From: Henriciella sp.
GTDB taxonomy: Bacteria > Pseudomonadota > Alphaproteobacteria > Caulobacterales > Hyphomonadaceae
Direction: 5' to 3'
DNA: 64,000 nucleotides
Assembly: GCA_013213785.1 (NCBI GenBank)
Contig: JABSPZ010000005.1
Coordinates: 248,001 to 312,000 of the forward strand
Of this stretch, positions 36,417-46,514 are shown in pieces; the first letter of the stretch is position 1; each line of letters begins with the position of its first letter. Made by a program: the position numbers and the translations under genes. Below the pieces are notes generated by a model that was not told the DNA's origin, ran no database searches, and was given only the letters and a program-made list of their open reading frames with translations.

Positions 36417-37032
36417 ATGGGACGGACAGACCTTCATCCTTTGTGTGCGGCCGGTACACTCTCACTTAAGCAGAATGCGATTGCTGTCGGCAATCGTGTC
36501 GCGCTGCGCAAAGGTCGCATTCATGAAGTCGCTGGCGCAGGGGCAGATGTGTTTGCTGCCATCGCAGCCGCTGAACAAGATCAAGGTATCCTCTGGATCG
36601 GACTGTATCGCGACATTGTCAGTCTCTGCCCAACTGGCCTGCAAGCTTATCTCGGAATTGAGGAGCTGATTATCGTCGAGGCTGTTTCACGCGGAGAGCT
36701 GCTCTGGGCCGCGGACCAAGCTTTACGGGCTGAGGGCGGGTTTTGCGTGATCCTCGAGATGCCGGACGTGCTCTCTCTAAAAGAAAGCCGCCGTCTGCAA
36801 CTCGCAGCAGAGCAGGGGGGGGGGGCGGGGGCTCATCTTGCTGCGTGGCAGCGTGGGGACTTCGGCGGCGCAAACACGTTGGGACTGCGCTCCAGTTCAC
36901 GCGGATACACCCACTTGGGAATGGACCTGCGTGAAGGGCAAAAGCGGTGAATCCGGAGCCTGGCGCGTGACATGTCAGGGAGGGCAGAATGCCAAGGATA
37001 CTCTCCATATGGCTCCCGCAGCTTCCCCTTGA
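36417..37032 (+). pseudogene. imuA: imuA, SOS mutasome RecA-like protein, frameshifted at a G11 run
   Basis: Frame 1 (from 36417) has ImuA features: RKGRIHEVAGAGADVF, IAAAEQDQGILWI, CPTGLQAYLG, LLWAADQALR and LSLKESRRLQLAAEQ. After an 11-G run at 36815-36825 the ImuA-like C-terminus (LILLRGSV, QTRWDCAPVHA, WEWTCVKGKSG, AWRVTC) continues in another frame to a stop at 37030-37032. Removing one G restores a 204-residue protein that overlaps imuB by 44 nt. As given, the first frame ends at 36950. ImuA binds ImuB and assists translesion synthesis. A homopolymer sequence error or slippage are both possible causes. Confidence 0.75.
36815..36825 (+). repeat. G11 homopolymer inside imuA
   Basis: Eleven consecutive G, then C, then five more G. 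It sits exactly where the ImuA-like reading frame shifts. Tracts of this length are prone both to replication slippage and to sequencing miscalls. Confidence 0.9.
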
Positions 37033-38470
37033 TCGTTTAACCCGGCATGGCGATGCGCGTCTGTCTGGACCTTTTGCAATCATCTCCGAGGAGAAGAATG
37101 CCTGGCGCTTAACGCATGCTAATGATCAGGCCCTGAAGGCTGGCACCGTTGCAGGCCAAGCGCTTGCAGATGCCCGAGCCATTTGTCCAGACCTTCTGAC
37201 GGAGTCGAGCGACCCGGTACGGGAAGACTTGTTGTTGCGCGCGCTCTGGCGTTGGGCCGACGGTTTGTCGCCGCGTGTCTCTCTCGATCCTCCAGATGGG
37301 CTGCTTCTCGATATCAGCGGATGCGCTCATCTGTTTGGCGGGGAAGCGGCAATGGGACAAGAAACTCTGACGCGCCTCAAGGATTTGCAAGTCCAGGCGC
37401 AGATTGGCATCGCGGATACGAAAGGCGGAGCACGGGCGCTCGCGCGGTTTGGGGCGCAGGACGTTTCTATTGCTGCGCCTGGAGAGGTTGCGTACGCTTT
37501 ATCTGAGCTTCCTGTCGCGGCTCTCGGGCTTCCGCATGCCATTGTCAGTGAGCTTGCGCGCGCCGGACTGACCACGATCGGACAGCTGCGCGAGCAAAAG
37601 TCGGCCGAACTTGCTCGCCGTTTCGGATTGCACCTAACGAAAGCTCTACAAACTGCGACAGGCCTAACACCTGACCCAGTAACCCCGAAAGCCGCCGACC
37701 CAACCTATGCTGCGCGTATGACGTTGCCTGAGCCGATCGGCTTTCTTGAAGATCTCGAGAATGTCCTGGGAAGGCTTGCCAACCGGATTTGTCAGAGGCT
37801 TGAAGGTGATCAGCGAGGGGCCCGCCGCTTTCATCTGACCGTACGCTGCGTTGATACCGGGGACCATGGTCTAAGCATTGGCTTTGCGCGGCCTTGTTTA
37901 GATCCGGAAGCGATCCTGAGGCAATTCTCGCATCCATTGTCTAAGCTAGAGATTGAATACGGTACTGATTGGTTTCGGCTGGTCGCAGAGCATATCGAAC
38001 CCATTCGGCTTAAACAGGGAAGTTTTGGTGAGGATGCAAAGCGGGCTGACCAACGTTTGATTCTCATCGAAACCCTCGGCAACCGGCTTGGATTTGATCA
38101 TGTGCGTGTGTTTCGAGCGCGAGATCATCATGTCCCTGAGCATGAGTTCGGTCAGGTTGAAGCGGCGGGCATCACACCTTCTTGGTCCTTTACCCCGCGC
38201 CCTAGGCCCATTCGTCTTTTCACGCCGCCTGAATTTATTCATGTCGAGACGCCCGGACGGCCGCCCCTCAATTTCAAATGGCGACGTCTGTCTTATGCAA
38301 CGGATCGCGCCCATGGCCCTGAGCGGATCACCCCGCGCTGGTATCGCGAAGAGGACCCTCGCACGCGCGACTATTGGCGCGTACAAACAGATCAGGGCCG
38401 CCGGCTTTGGTTGTTGAATTATCCCGGTGATGAGGATGAAGCTTGGTATGTCGCAGGAGAGCTCGCATGA
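36989..38470 (+). CDS. imuB: ImuB, Y-family polymerase-like mutasome hub protein
   Basis: The 493-residue protein begins LSIWLPQLPLDRL where active Y-family polymerases have a DMDAFF motif, and has PPDGLLLDISGCAHLFGG where they have SIDEAYLD, so the catalytic acidic residues are missing, as known for ImuB. A possible clamp-binding sequence RPIRLF lies near residue 410. ImuB links ImuA, DnaE2 and the beta clamp. GGGAGG precedes the start; the stop overlaps dnaE2 (ATGA). Confidence 0.9.
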   Translation: MPRILSIWLPQLPLDRLTRHGDARLSGPFAIISEEKNAWRLTHANDQALKAGTVAGQALADARAICPDLLTESSDPVREDLLLRALWRWADGLSPRVSLDPPDGLLLDISGCAHLFGGEAAMGQETLTRLKDLQVQAQIGIADTKGGARALARFGAQDVSIAAPGEVAYALSELPVAALGLPHAIVSELARAGLTTIGQLREQKSAELARRFGLHLTKALQTATGLTPDPVTPKAADPTYAARMTLPEPIGFLEDLENVLGRLANRICQRLEGDQRGARRFHLTVRCVDTGDHGLSIGFARPCLDPEAILRQFSHPLSKLEIEYGTDWFRLVAEHIEPIRLKQGSFGEDAKRADQRLILIETLGNRLGFDHVRVFRARDHHVPEHEFGQVEAAGITPSWSFTPRPRPIRLFTPPEFIHVETPGRPPLNFKWRRLSYATDRAHGPERITPRWYREEDPRTRDYWRVQTDQGRRLWLLNYPGDEDEAWYVAGELA

Positions 38471-41400
38471 GTTATGTGGAGCTTTTCGCAATCAGCAATT
38501 TCACGTTTCTGACGGGAGCCTCGCATGCCGAAGAGTTAGTGAGCCGCGCGTACAAGTTAGATCTTGGCGGACTTGCGATTGCGGATACGAATACGTTTGC
38601 AGGGATTGTTCGAGGGCACAGCGCAGCGAAAGAGCTTGGTCTACGCTATCTTGTGGCGACCCGCTTGCGGTTTAGGGACGGGACAGAAATCCTAGCCTAT
38701 CCAAGGGACCGCAAAGCCTTTGGCCAGCTTTCGCGCCTTTTGACTTTGGGCAAAAGACGGACCGTGAAGGGGGCGTGTGATCTCACGCTCGAAGATGTGG
38801 TTTCTTATGCGGATAACTGCATCCTGATCGGATTGTCGGGACCAACCTTCTCGGACGCGCTCCACACTCTGAAAACGGCTTTTGATGACCATGTCTTTGT
38901 TGGTCTTGTGCCTGAATATGACGGGCAGGACCCAGCGCGCTTTGCCAGAATGCAAGAACTTGCAGACGAGGTCGGCCTGGAGACGGTGGCGCTTGGGAAC
39001 GTCATTATGCACGCCGCTGGGCGGCTTCGACTAGCAGACGTCCTATCCTGTATCCGAGAGAAGACGACCATTGATAAGCTTGGCCGCCGTGCGCTGCCGA
39101 ATGCGGAGCGCCGGATCAAGTCGGAATTTGAGATCCGCCGTCTGTTCCAGGCCTATCCGCACGCGGTCGCGAATACATCGCGCATTGCGCAGGCCTGTCC
39201 GTTCTCGTTGGATGAGTTGCGCTACGAATATCCTGATGAAGTGAGTGAGGGCCTAGAGCCGAATGACCGCCTGCGGAAGCTGACAGAAGAAGGATTGTTA
39301 CGACGATATCCGGATGCAATCCCGCTCAAAGTTCGCAGCATGGTTGAGAAAGAGCTGCGGCTGATTTCAGAGCTAGACTATGCGCGCTACTTTCTGACGG
39401 TGCACGATGTGGTCACCTTTGCGCGGTCGAAAGGGATCTTGTGTCAGGGCCGCGGTTCGGCCGCGAATTCAGTCGTCTGCTATGCGCTTGGGATCACGGA
39501 AGCTTCGCCCGATATGATCACGATGGTGTTTGAACGCTTCATCTCTGAAGCGCGAAATGAACCTCCCGATATTGATGTCGATTTCGAGCATGAGCGACGC
39601 GAGGAAGTGATCCAGCACATTTATCAAAAATATGGACGCCACCGCGCTGGGCTCTGCTCAACCGTCATCCACTATCGTTCCAGGAGCGCAATCCGTCAGG
39701 TTGGGCAGGCTATGGGGCTCTCTGTCGATGTTGTGTCTGCGCTTTCGAGCCAGGTCTGGGGTGTCTCTTCATCTGATCTGGGGGATGAGCGCGCAAAGTC
39801 AGCAGGCCTTGATTTAGAAGATCAACGCCTGCGCCAAACGCTCGATCTCGCCAAACAGATTACGGGCTTTCCGCGTCATCTCTCACAGCATGTCGGCGGT
39901 TTCGTGATCACGAGAGGGCGGCTGGATGAACTTTGCCCAATTGAGAACGCTGCGATGGCAGATCGTACGGTTCTTGAATGGGATAAAGACGATATCGAAG
40001 CCCTTGGTATGCTCAAGATCGATATTCTCGCGCTTGGTATGCTGACCTGTATTCGAAAGTGTTTCGATCTTTTGGAGATGTGGAAGGGGGAGAGCTATAC
40101 GCTTGCGACCCTGCCGCAAGAAGATCCGGTCGTGTACGACATGCTGTGCGAGGCTGATACGATTGGTGTTTTCCAGGTAGAGTCCCGCGCCCAGATGAAC
40201 TTCCTACCGCGTATGCGTCCGCGAACGTATCAGGACTTGGTTGCTGAAGTTGCGATCATTCGGCCTGGTCCGATCCAAGGCAATATGGTGCACCCTTACT
40301 TGCGGCGCCGACGCGGGGAAGAAGAAATCATCTACCCGTCAGAGGATCTTCGCGAGGTGCTTGAGCGAACATATGGCGTGCCTCTGTTTCAAGAGCAGGC
40401 AATGCAGATCGCGATCGTGGCGGCGGGCTTTAGTCCTACGGAAGCGGATGCCTTGCGGCGTGCCTTGAATGGGTTTCGCCGCCAAGGCGCGGTTGAAGAC
40501 TTTAAAGAGCGCTTTATCGCAGGCTGCCTAGAACGTGGGTATGAACAGGCCTTCGCAGAAAACTGTTTCAAACAGCTTGAGGGGTTCTCGAGTTATGGCT
40601 TTCCCGAAAGCCATGCGGCGAGCTTCGCGCTCTTGGTCTATGCGTCTTCTTGGATCAAATGCCATCACCCTGAAGTGTTTTGCTGCGGCCTCTTAAACGC
40701 GCAGCCCATGGGGTTTTACGCCCCGGCGCAAATTGTCCGTGATGCCAAAGAGCATGGTGTCGTCGTGCTCCCTGTCTGCGCCGAGAATAGTTTCTGGGAC
40801 AATGTCCTTGAGCCACTTCCAAACGGCGGCCTGGCTGTTCGGCTTGGGTTTCGTCAGATCAAAGGATTATCCGAAGAAGATGGTCATTGGATCGCTGCAG
40901 CGCGCGGCAGTGGCTATGGCGCCATCGAAACCCTGTGGCGCCGTGCCGGTATTGGACGCAGCACTTTAACACGGCTGGCTGGAGCGGATGCTTTTGCGAG
41001 TTATGGCTTAGAGCGCCGGGATGCGCTGTGGGCTGTTAAGGGGCTTGGCGCCGATCGACCTCTGCCTTTGTTTGAGCAAGCGGGCGAAGGGCTGCCAGAG
41101 GTCGCGGCAAATCTACCCGGTCTTAGCTTGCAGGAAAGTGTGTTCGAGGACTATGTCGCGACCCGGCTGACCTTGCGGGCACATCCGGTTGGCTTGCTGC
41201 GTGACCGCTTGCCGCGCTTTTCGCCAGCGGAGCAGCAGCGGACGACGGCTGATGGTGTCTGGCTGGCTGTCGCAGGGCTCGTCATTACGCGCCAGCGACC
41301 CGGGACAGCCAGTGGCGTTATCTTCCTGACCTTGGAAGATGAGAGCGCAGTTTCCAATGTCGTGGTCTGGCCAAAAGTGTTCGAAAAATACCGCAAGGAA

Positions 41401-41742
41401 GTCATGGCGGGACGCCTCTTACATGTGCGCGGAAAGCTGCAACGTGAAGGGACGGTCACCCACGTCATCGCGACGCAAATCGTAGACTACTCCTACTTGC
41501 TTGATGGGCTCGGCTATCCTGAGTTCGCGGGCGATAGTATCGATCCGAGCCGGGACAATGCTGATGAGGCGAAACGGCCCGTTCCAGAGATGCGGTCTGG
41601 TCCGAAGAGCGAGAAGCGTCGGCGAGTGGCAGACGCGATCACAGCAGAGCTGCAAGAGGCGCACCGGGCACGGATTGCCTCAGGTGCACGCCATCCACGC
41701 GAACAAGCCAAGAAGCTCTTCTACAGCCGAGATTTTTACTGA
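38467..41742 (+). CDS. dnaE2: Error-prone DNA polymerase DnaE2
   Basis: ATG 38467 overlaps the imuB stop and gives 1091 residues. The N-terminal PHP domain starts AISNFTFLTGASHAEELV. The C-family polymerase core has GRGSAANSVVCYALGIT and the catalytic acidic motif PPDIDVDFEHERRE, then GVFQVESRAQMNFLPRMRP. An OB-fold near 930-1010 starts VWLAVAGLVITRQRPGTASG. The shorter length than DnaE1 and the imuAB context mark it as the translesion polymerase. It converges on an RND pump gene with 5 nt between stops. Confidence 0.95.
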   Translation: MSYVELFAISNFTFLTGASHAEELVSRAYKLDLGGLAIADTNTFAGIVRGHSAAKELGLRYLVATRLRFRDGTEILAYPRDRKAFGQLSRLLTLGKRRTVKGACDLTLEDVVSYADNCILIGLSGPTFSDALHTLKTAFDDHVFVGLVPEYDGQDPARFARMQELADEVGLETVALGNVIMHAAGRLRLADVLSCIREKTTIDKLGRRALPNAERRIKSEFEIRRLFQAYPHAVANTSRIAQACPFSLDELRYEYPDEVSEGLEPNDRLRKLTEEGLLRRYPDAIPLKVRSMVEKELRLISELDYARYFLTVHDVVTFARSKGILCQGRGSAANSVVCYALGITEASPDMITMVFERFISEARNEPPDIDVDFEHERREEVIQHIYQKYGRHRAGLCSTVIHYRSRSAIRQVGQAMGLSVDVVSALSSQVWGVSSSDLGDERAKSAGLDLEDQRLRQTLDLAKQITGFPRHLSQHVGGFVITRGRLDELCPIENAAMADRTVLEWDKDDIEALGMLKIDILALGMLTCIRKCFDLLEMWKGESYTLATLPQEDPVVYDMLCEADTIGVFQVESRAQMNFLPRMRPRTYQDLVAEVAIIRPGPIQGNMVHPYLRRRRGEEEIIYPSEDLREVLERTYGVPLFQEQAMQIAIVAAGFSPTEADALRRALNGFRRQGAVEDFKERFIAGCLERGYEQAFAENCFKQLEGFSSYGFPESHAASFALLVYASSWIKCHHPEVFCCGLLNAQPMGFYAPAQIVRDAKEHGVVVLPVCAENSFWDNVLEPLPNGGLAVRLGFRQIKGLSEEDGHWIAAARGSGYGAIETLWRRAGIGRSTLTRLAGADAFASYGLERRDALWAVKGLGADRPLPLFEQAGEGLPEVAANLPGLSLQESVFEDYVATRLTLRAHPVGLLRDRLPRFSPAEQQRTTADGVWLAVAGLVITRQRPGTASGVIFLTLEDESAVSNVVVWPKVFEKYRKEVMAGRLLHVRGKLQREGTVTHVIATQIVDYSYLLDGLGYPEFAGDSIDPSRDNADEAKRPVPEMRSGPKSEKRRRVADAITAELQEAHRARIASGARHPREQAKKLFYSRDFY

Positions 41743-41747
41743 CGGGT

Positions 41748-44700
41748 TTATTCCGCTGCGGGGCGAATATCACGGTCCGGATCGAATAAGCCGAGGTCTG
41801 GTTGAGCTGGGGCCTCTGGCTCAATTGGCCGACGACGGATGCGTGCGACCATGCGGCGACGCCAGCGCCCCATTTTGGCAGGTGCTGCCAGCCAAACTGG
41901 CGTAACGATTAGGGTCAGCATTGTTGAGAATCCGAGGCCGAAGACAACGGCTGTCGCAAGCGGAACCCACCATTCGGCGGTGATGCCACCGAAGCTGATA
42001 GCGCCTTCGCGGAAGTTCACATTCATCATGAACACCATAGGCAGCAATCCGCAAATCGTCGTCAGCGTCGTGAGAAGGATAGGGCGAATGCGCTGGGCTG
42101 CTGCAGCGATCGCCGCCTCTTCACTTGTTCGTCCATCACGCTGGAGGCGCTGGAACGTGTCGATTAGAACGATATTGTTGTTCACAACAATGCCTGCGAG
42201 CGCGACGACTCCCGTCCCGATCATCAAGATCGAAATGTAAGGCAGCACAAGCTGGATGCCGATCAAAACCCCCGCAGTCGAGAGGACAACCGCTGAGAGC
42301 GTTAGGATGACGTGATAGAAGTTGTTGAACTCCCACAATAGGATGATGCCCATCAGGAAGAGAGCGGACAGCGCTGCGACCTGGAAAAAGGCTTCAGCTT
42401 CGGCGGCATCTTCATCTGCGCCTTCAAACTGAATGTCGACCGCTGGGTTGATATTCGCTTCTTCGATTAGCTTCTTGAGCTCGGCAACTTTGGCGGCGCC
42501 TTCGCCTTGCACGACAGCATTCGCGCGGACGAGCACAATACGCTTGCTGTCTCGGCGCTCAATCTTGGTGACTTTCTGAGCCGGTTTGCGCTCAACAAAC
42601 TGTGCGAGTGGAACCTGACCGTTCGGTGTCGCGATGCGGAGCCGGTCAAGCGCCTGCACGCTGCGCTCGCTCTCAGGCAAACGGACACGAATATCAATCT
42701 CGTCGAGCGCGTCATCCGGCCGATAGCGACCCACGAGAATACCATTTGTGACGAGCTGAACGGCGGCGCCAACTTGGCTAACATCAACTCCAAACTTACC
42801 AGCCTGCGCACGATCGACTTCAAGTTGATACTCGATGCCCGGAAGAGGGCGACTGTCTTCAACCTCACGCAAACCATCCATTGAGTCGACAAGCGCGCGA
42901 ACTTCCGCAGCGGCCTGCATCAAGGCTACGCCATCATTCGATCGAACGGCGACTTGAACATCTTTGCCGACCGGTGGGCCTTGTTCGAGCTTCCGAACCT
43001 CCGTTCGCAAGCCGGGAACACCGACGAGTACGTCACGAATTTCCTGTTCCGTCTCGCGGCCATCATAACCGGCGTCACGATCTTTGAGGTTGATCAAGAC
43101 GCGGCCGATTGTGTCCTGCGGCGGTGAGCTCACGCCGTCAAAATTGAATGATCCTGAACCCTCACTGCCAGATGTTGAGGCCAACGATTCAATACCATCG
43201 ATTGGGAGCAATCGTTCGACCACGCGATCGACAATTTGATACTCTTCATCGGCGGACAGGTTTCCTTGCGCCTGGACGAAGACGTACACTTGCTCTGGCT
43301 CAACATCGAGGAACAGCTCTGACTTGTGCGTTGTCGAGCCAAACCACATGAAGATCGAAATGATTAGAGCGATCGCTGCAAAGGTGACCAAGAAAGGGCG
43401 GGCAATAAGCGCCGACGTTGTACGCGCATAACGGCCAAACCAACCAGATGCTTCGAGGGGGTCGCCCGATACTCCCGATACTTCAACAAGACCGTTATTC
43501 GTCTCGCCGCCGCTTCGTCCGCCAATCACAGAGCCTAGAACGGGAAGGAAGATCAGCGCCATCACCAGCGACGCAACCAACACAAAGATCAGTGTGATCG
43601 GAAGGTAGGACATGAATTTGCCGACCAGGCTGTCCCAGAACAGAAACGGGAAGAACGCTGCGAGCGTGGTTGCAGAGGAGGCAACGATTGGCCAGAACAT
43701 GCGTTTCGCGGCCATACCATAAGCTTGTTTTCGATCGAGCCCTTCGGCCATCTTTCGATCGGCATACTCAACCACAACAATTGCGCCATCGACCAGAATA
43801 CCGACCGCGATGACCATGCCGAACATGACCATCATATTGATCGTGTAGCCAAACATTCCGAGCATCAAGAAGGCCATCACAAATGAACCTGGGATCGCGA
43901 GACCCACCATCCCAGCAGAGCGTAGTCCTAGCGCTGCCACAACGATGATCATCACCAAGACAACAGCAACGGCTATCGAGGCTTGTAGCTGGCCAAGCTG
44001 ATCATCAATCATCTCGGACATGTCTGAGGTCAGCGTCACGTCGATGGTTTCGGGCCAGCGCGCCTTTGATTGTTCAACGATCGCTTCGACCTCGGCCACC
44101 GTGTCGAGAATGTTTGCACCGGTCCGCTTCACGATTTGGATCGAGACGGCGGGTTGCCCGTTAAACTTGGCGTAGCTTTCGCGATCCTTGAAAGTCCGGC
44201 GAACAGTTGAGACGTCCGCGAGCGTGATGGTCGCGTCACCGTCCGTTTTCACGGGCAGGTCAAATGCGTCCTGAGCTGTTTTAATCAGGCCTGGCACTTT
44301 GACCGGGAAGCGTCCCTCACCCATGTCGATCCGACCCGCGGGAACGAGCCGATTATTGTTTGCGATCACCCCAAAAATTTCCTGATAGGAAATGTTATAG
44401 GTTTCGAGTTTCGCCGGATCGACCATTACCTCGAGAACTTCTTCGCGGTCGCCGCTCAATCGGGCTTCAAGCACGCCCTCTAGCCCTTCTAATTCTTCCT
44501 GAAGATCGAGGCCGACTTTGTAGAGTGTGCGTTCCGGCGCATCGCCGTACAGATTGATCGCGACGATCGGGAAGAGTGAGGCGTTAATTTCAGTGATAAT
44601 CGGCTCGCGAGCTTCTTCAGGAAACTCGCGTTGCGCCAGATCAACTTTCTCTTGGACATCCAGTACCGCTTGATCTTGGTCAAACGAGACGTCGAATTCG

Positions 44701-44981
44701 ATGATGATTTGGCCGGCACCTTCCAAGCCGAAAGAGTCGATTTGCTTGACGCCCTCAATGCTTTGAAGCTCGCTTTCAACGGGCCGGACAAGAAGGCGCT
44801 CAGCATCCTCTGGGGATACACCTTCAAGAGGGATTGTTACCCCGACGAACGGGATCGGCACATCCGGGTCGGCCTCTTTGGGCAAGTTGATATAGGTGAG
44901 CGTCCCAGCGATCAGCGCCACCACTAGAATTGCGAGAACCATTCGAGCGCGTCCAATGGCGCCGTCGATGAGGGCGTTCAT
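41748..44981 (-). CDS. Efflux RND transporter permease subunit
   Basis: The 1077-residue protein has the AcrB-type layout: TM1 at residues ~13-30, two large periplasmic loops, TM2-6 around 335-490 and TM8-12 around 870-1040. It has GIVVNNNIVLIDTFQRL and ILVDGAIVVVEYADRKMAEGL, typical of this family, in the membrane halves. It exports hydrophobic or amphipathic compounds with proton antiport. The adaptor gene lies 3 nt upstream; no outer-membrane channel gene is in the operon. Confidence 0.92.
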   Translation of the reverse strand: MNALIDGAIGRARMVLAILVVALIAGTLTYINLPKEADPDVPIPFVGVTIPLEGVSPEDAERLLVRPVESELQSIEGVKQIDSFGLEGAGQIIIEFDVSFDQDQAVLDVQEKVDLAQREFPEEAREPIITEINASLFPIVAINLYGDAPERTLYKVGLDLQEELEGLEGVLEARLSGDREEVLEVMVDPAKLETYNISYQEIFGVIANNNRLVPAGRIDMGEGRFPVKVPGLIKTAQDAFDLPVKTDGDATITLADVSTVRRTFKDRESYAKFNGQPAVSIQIVKRTGANILDTVAEVEAIVEQSKARWPETIDVTLTSDMSEMIDDQLGQLQASIAVAVVLVMIIVVAALGLRSAGMVGLAIPGSFVMAFLMLGMFGYTINMMVMFGMVIAVGILVDGAIVVVEYADRKMAEGLDRKQAYGMAAKRMFWPIVASSATTLAAFFPFLFWDSLVGKFMSYLPITLIFVLVASLVMALIFLPVLGSVIGGRSGGETNNGLVEVSGVSGDPLEASGWFGRYARTTSALIARPFLVTFAAIALIISIFMWFGSTTHKSELFLDVEPEQVYVFVQAQGNLSADEEYQIVDRVVERLLPIDGIESLASTSGSEGSGSFNFDGVSSPPQDTIGRVLINLKDRDAGYDGRETEQEIRDVLVGVPGLRTEVRKLEQGPPVGKDVQVAVRSNDGVALMQAAAEVRALVDSMDGLREVEDSRPLPGIEYQLEVDRAQAGKFGVDVSQVGAAVQLVTNGILVGRYRPDDALDEIDIRVRLPESERSVQALDRLRIATPNGQVPLAQFVERKPAQKVTKIERRDSKRIVLVRANAVVQGEGAAKVAELKKLIEEANINPAVDIQFEGADEDAAEAEAFFQVAALSALFLMGIILLWEFNNFYHVILTLSAVVLSTAGVLIGIQLVLPYISILMIGTGVVALAGIVVNNNIVLIDTFQRLQRDGRTSEEAAIAAAAQRIRPILLTTLTTICGLLPMVFMMNVNFREGAISFGGITAEWWVPLATAVVFGLGFSTMLTLIVTPVWLAAPAKMGRWRRRMVARIRRRPIEPEAPAQPDLGLFDPDRDIRPAAE

Positions 44982-44984
44982 GCG

Positions 44985-46073
44985 CTACAATCCTTCGCCG
45001 AGACGGGTCGAAACTTCGACCCCTTCTTTTAGATAGTCTTGCCCCGCCGCCAAAAGGTTCACGCCTTCTGGAAGCCCGGTAATCCAGATGCCATCTGGTG
45101 CATCATCAATCACACTCACTTCAGCGAACTGCACAAGATCCGACGCATCCACATAGCGAACACCGACGCGGCCATCATCATGTAGGACAAGCGTCGCAGG
45201 CGTGGTCAAAGTTGCGGGAACTTCTCCCAAGTTCAGCTTCACGGTCGCTGTCAGCCCGGCTGCGATCTGAGCATCCGGGTTGGGGATCTCGATTTCGACC
45301 CGGAACGTGCGTGTTTGCTGGCTAGCAGTGCTGGCAACATAGCGAACGTTACCTTCGGTTTGCAGGCCCGTCGCGAATGTCACCTGTACCGGTTCGCTCG
45401 TGTCAATCGCGCTAAGTTGTGCTTCGGTGGCGTCAACGGCAACAACGATCGGGTCAAGGTCGACCAAACGTCCGCAAGGGGCTCCAACAGACAAGAAGTC
45501 GCCGCGCTCAGCCATCCGGGTCTCGAAGACGCCTTTGAACGGGGCTGTAATTCTCGTTTTGCCGATCTCGATTTTTGCCGCCGCTAGGCCAGCCTCGGCG
45601 CCGTCTAAAGCGGCCTTGGTCGCGGCAGCCCGGTTAGAAGTCGTCCAGCCCTTTTCTTCAAGCTGACGTGCGGCGTCATAATCTAGGCGAGCAGATGCCA
45701 CAGCGGCCTCTGCTTCAGCGATCCGAGCGGCTCTGCTTTCGACATCCAGACCACATAGGACAGTTCCTCGGCCGACCAACTGTCCTTCGCGGGCGCTTGC
45801 ATTGATAACAGTTCCCATCGTTTCGGAACGAACTGTGACTTCACGATCCGGCTCAGAACTTCCTTTTAAGGATGCTACAATTTGGTGCGGCCTAAGCGTC
45901 GCTGGATAGACAATGACTTCGGGAATGGCTGCATCTGGCTTCGATGCGCTGCTCGACTGATCCGTTGGTGCGGTTTCCGATGGGGCTCGTGTTACACCCC
46001 GAAAAACGAAATAGGCGAGGAACGCCAAGAGGATGAAACCGGCAGTCCGGACGGAAGATGGAAAGGATGGCAT
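44985..46073 (-). CDS. RND efflux periplasmic adaptor subunit (membrane fusion protein)
   Basis: From the preferred start at 46073 the 362-residue protein has one N-terminal membrane anchor (~residues 9-25), a lipoyl half-domain (VRSETMGTVINASAREGQLVGRGTVL), a helical hairpin (~100-140, RIAEAEAAVASARLDYDAARQLEEKG), then beta-barrel and membrane-proximal domains (ITAPFKGVFETRMAERGDFLSVGAPC). It bridges the permease and an outer-membrane channel. No regulator gene is adjacent; ~230 nt upstream hold its promoter. Confidence 0.9.
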   Translation of the reverse strand: MPSFPSSVRTAGFILLAFLAYFVFRGVTRAPSETAPTDQSSSASKPDAAIPEVIVYPATLRPHQIVASLKGSSEPDREVTVRSETMGTVINASAREGQLVGRGTVLCGLDVESRAARIAEAEAAVASARLDYDAARQLEEKGWTTSNRAAATKAALDGAEAGLAAAKIEIGKTRITAPFKGVFETRMAERGDFLSVGAPCGRLVDLDPIVVAVDATEAQLSAIDTSEPVQVTFATGLQTEGNVRYVASTASQQTRTFRVEIEIPNPDAQIAAGLTATVKLNLGEVPATLTTPATLVLHDDGRVGVRYVDASDLVQFAEVSVIDDAPDGIWITGLPEGVNLLAAGQDYLKEGVEVSTRLGEGL

Positions 46074-46300
46074 TGGGAGGCTGCCTTTCTGCGCACTTTG
46101 GCAATTCACCATTATTATTATGGTTAATCGACATACGCTCGAAAGATTTCCAATCGGAAAAAGCCCGTGGCGAGATCGTTAAGCCATACGTCGTTATAGT
46201 TTACTTTTAGACTTAAACGGAGATCACGAACAGTCGCAGGCGCTTTTGACGCGACGAATGCGCAATTGAGTTTTGAGTTTTATTAAGAAAAAACGGAGGG

Positions 46301-46468
46301 TTAGCGGTCGTTTTTGCGCGCGCGTCGCTGTTCTTCTTCTTTGAAAATCCACTCGACATCGAGCTCTTTTAGCCAATCAGGCAGCGCTTCTGCGCGTGCT
46401 TTCGGTGACGCTTGGAGCGAGCTTGTGGGGCGCTCACGAACCGGGAATTGGATAATCTTTGAAGCCAT
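46301..46468 (-). CDS. Small protein, 55 aa, unknown function
   Basis: This frame encodes a 55-residue product beginning MASKIIQFPV. It has an N-terminal basic/hydrophobic stretch, a helix rich in Ala and Leu with DWLKELDVEWIFKEEE, and a very basic tail (RRARKNDR). The composition and third-position GC look like a real gene, but no strong ribosome binding site is visible. It follows the aminotransferase gene on the same strand but lies beyond its terminator, so it needs its own promoter. No function is recognised. Confidence 0.5.
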   Translation of the reverse strand: MASKIIQFPVRERPTSSLQASPKARAEALPDWLKELDVEWIFKEEEQRRARKNDR

Positions 46469-46514
46469 ACAGACTTCAAAGCAATTCTGGTGCCGAATTA
46501 GCGCCGGAACAGAA

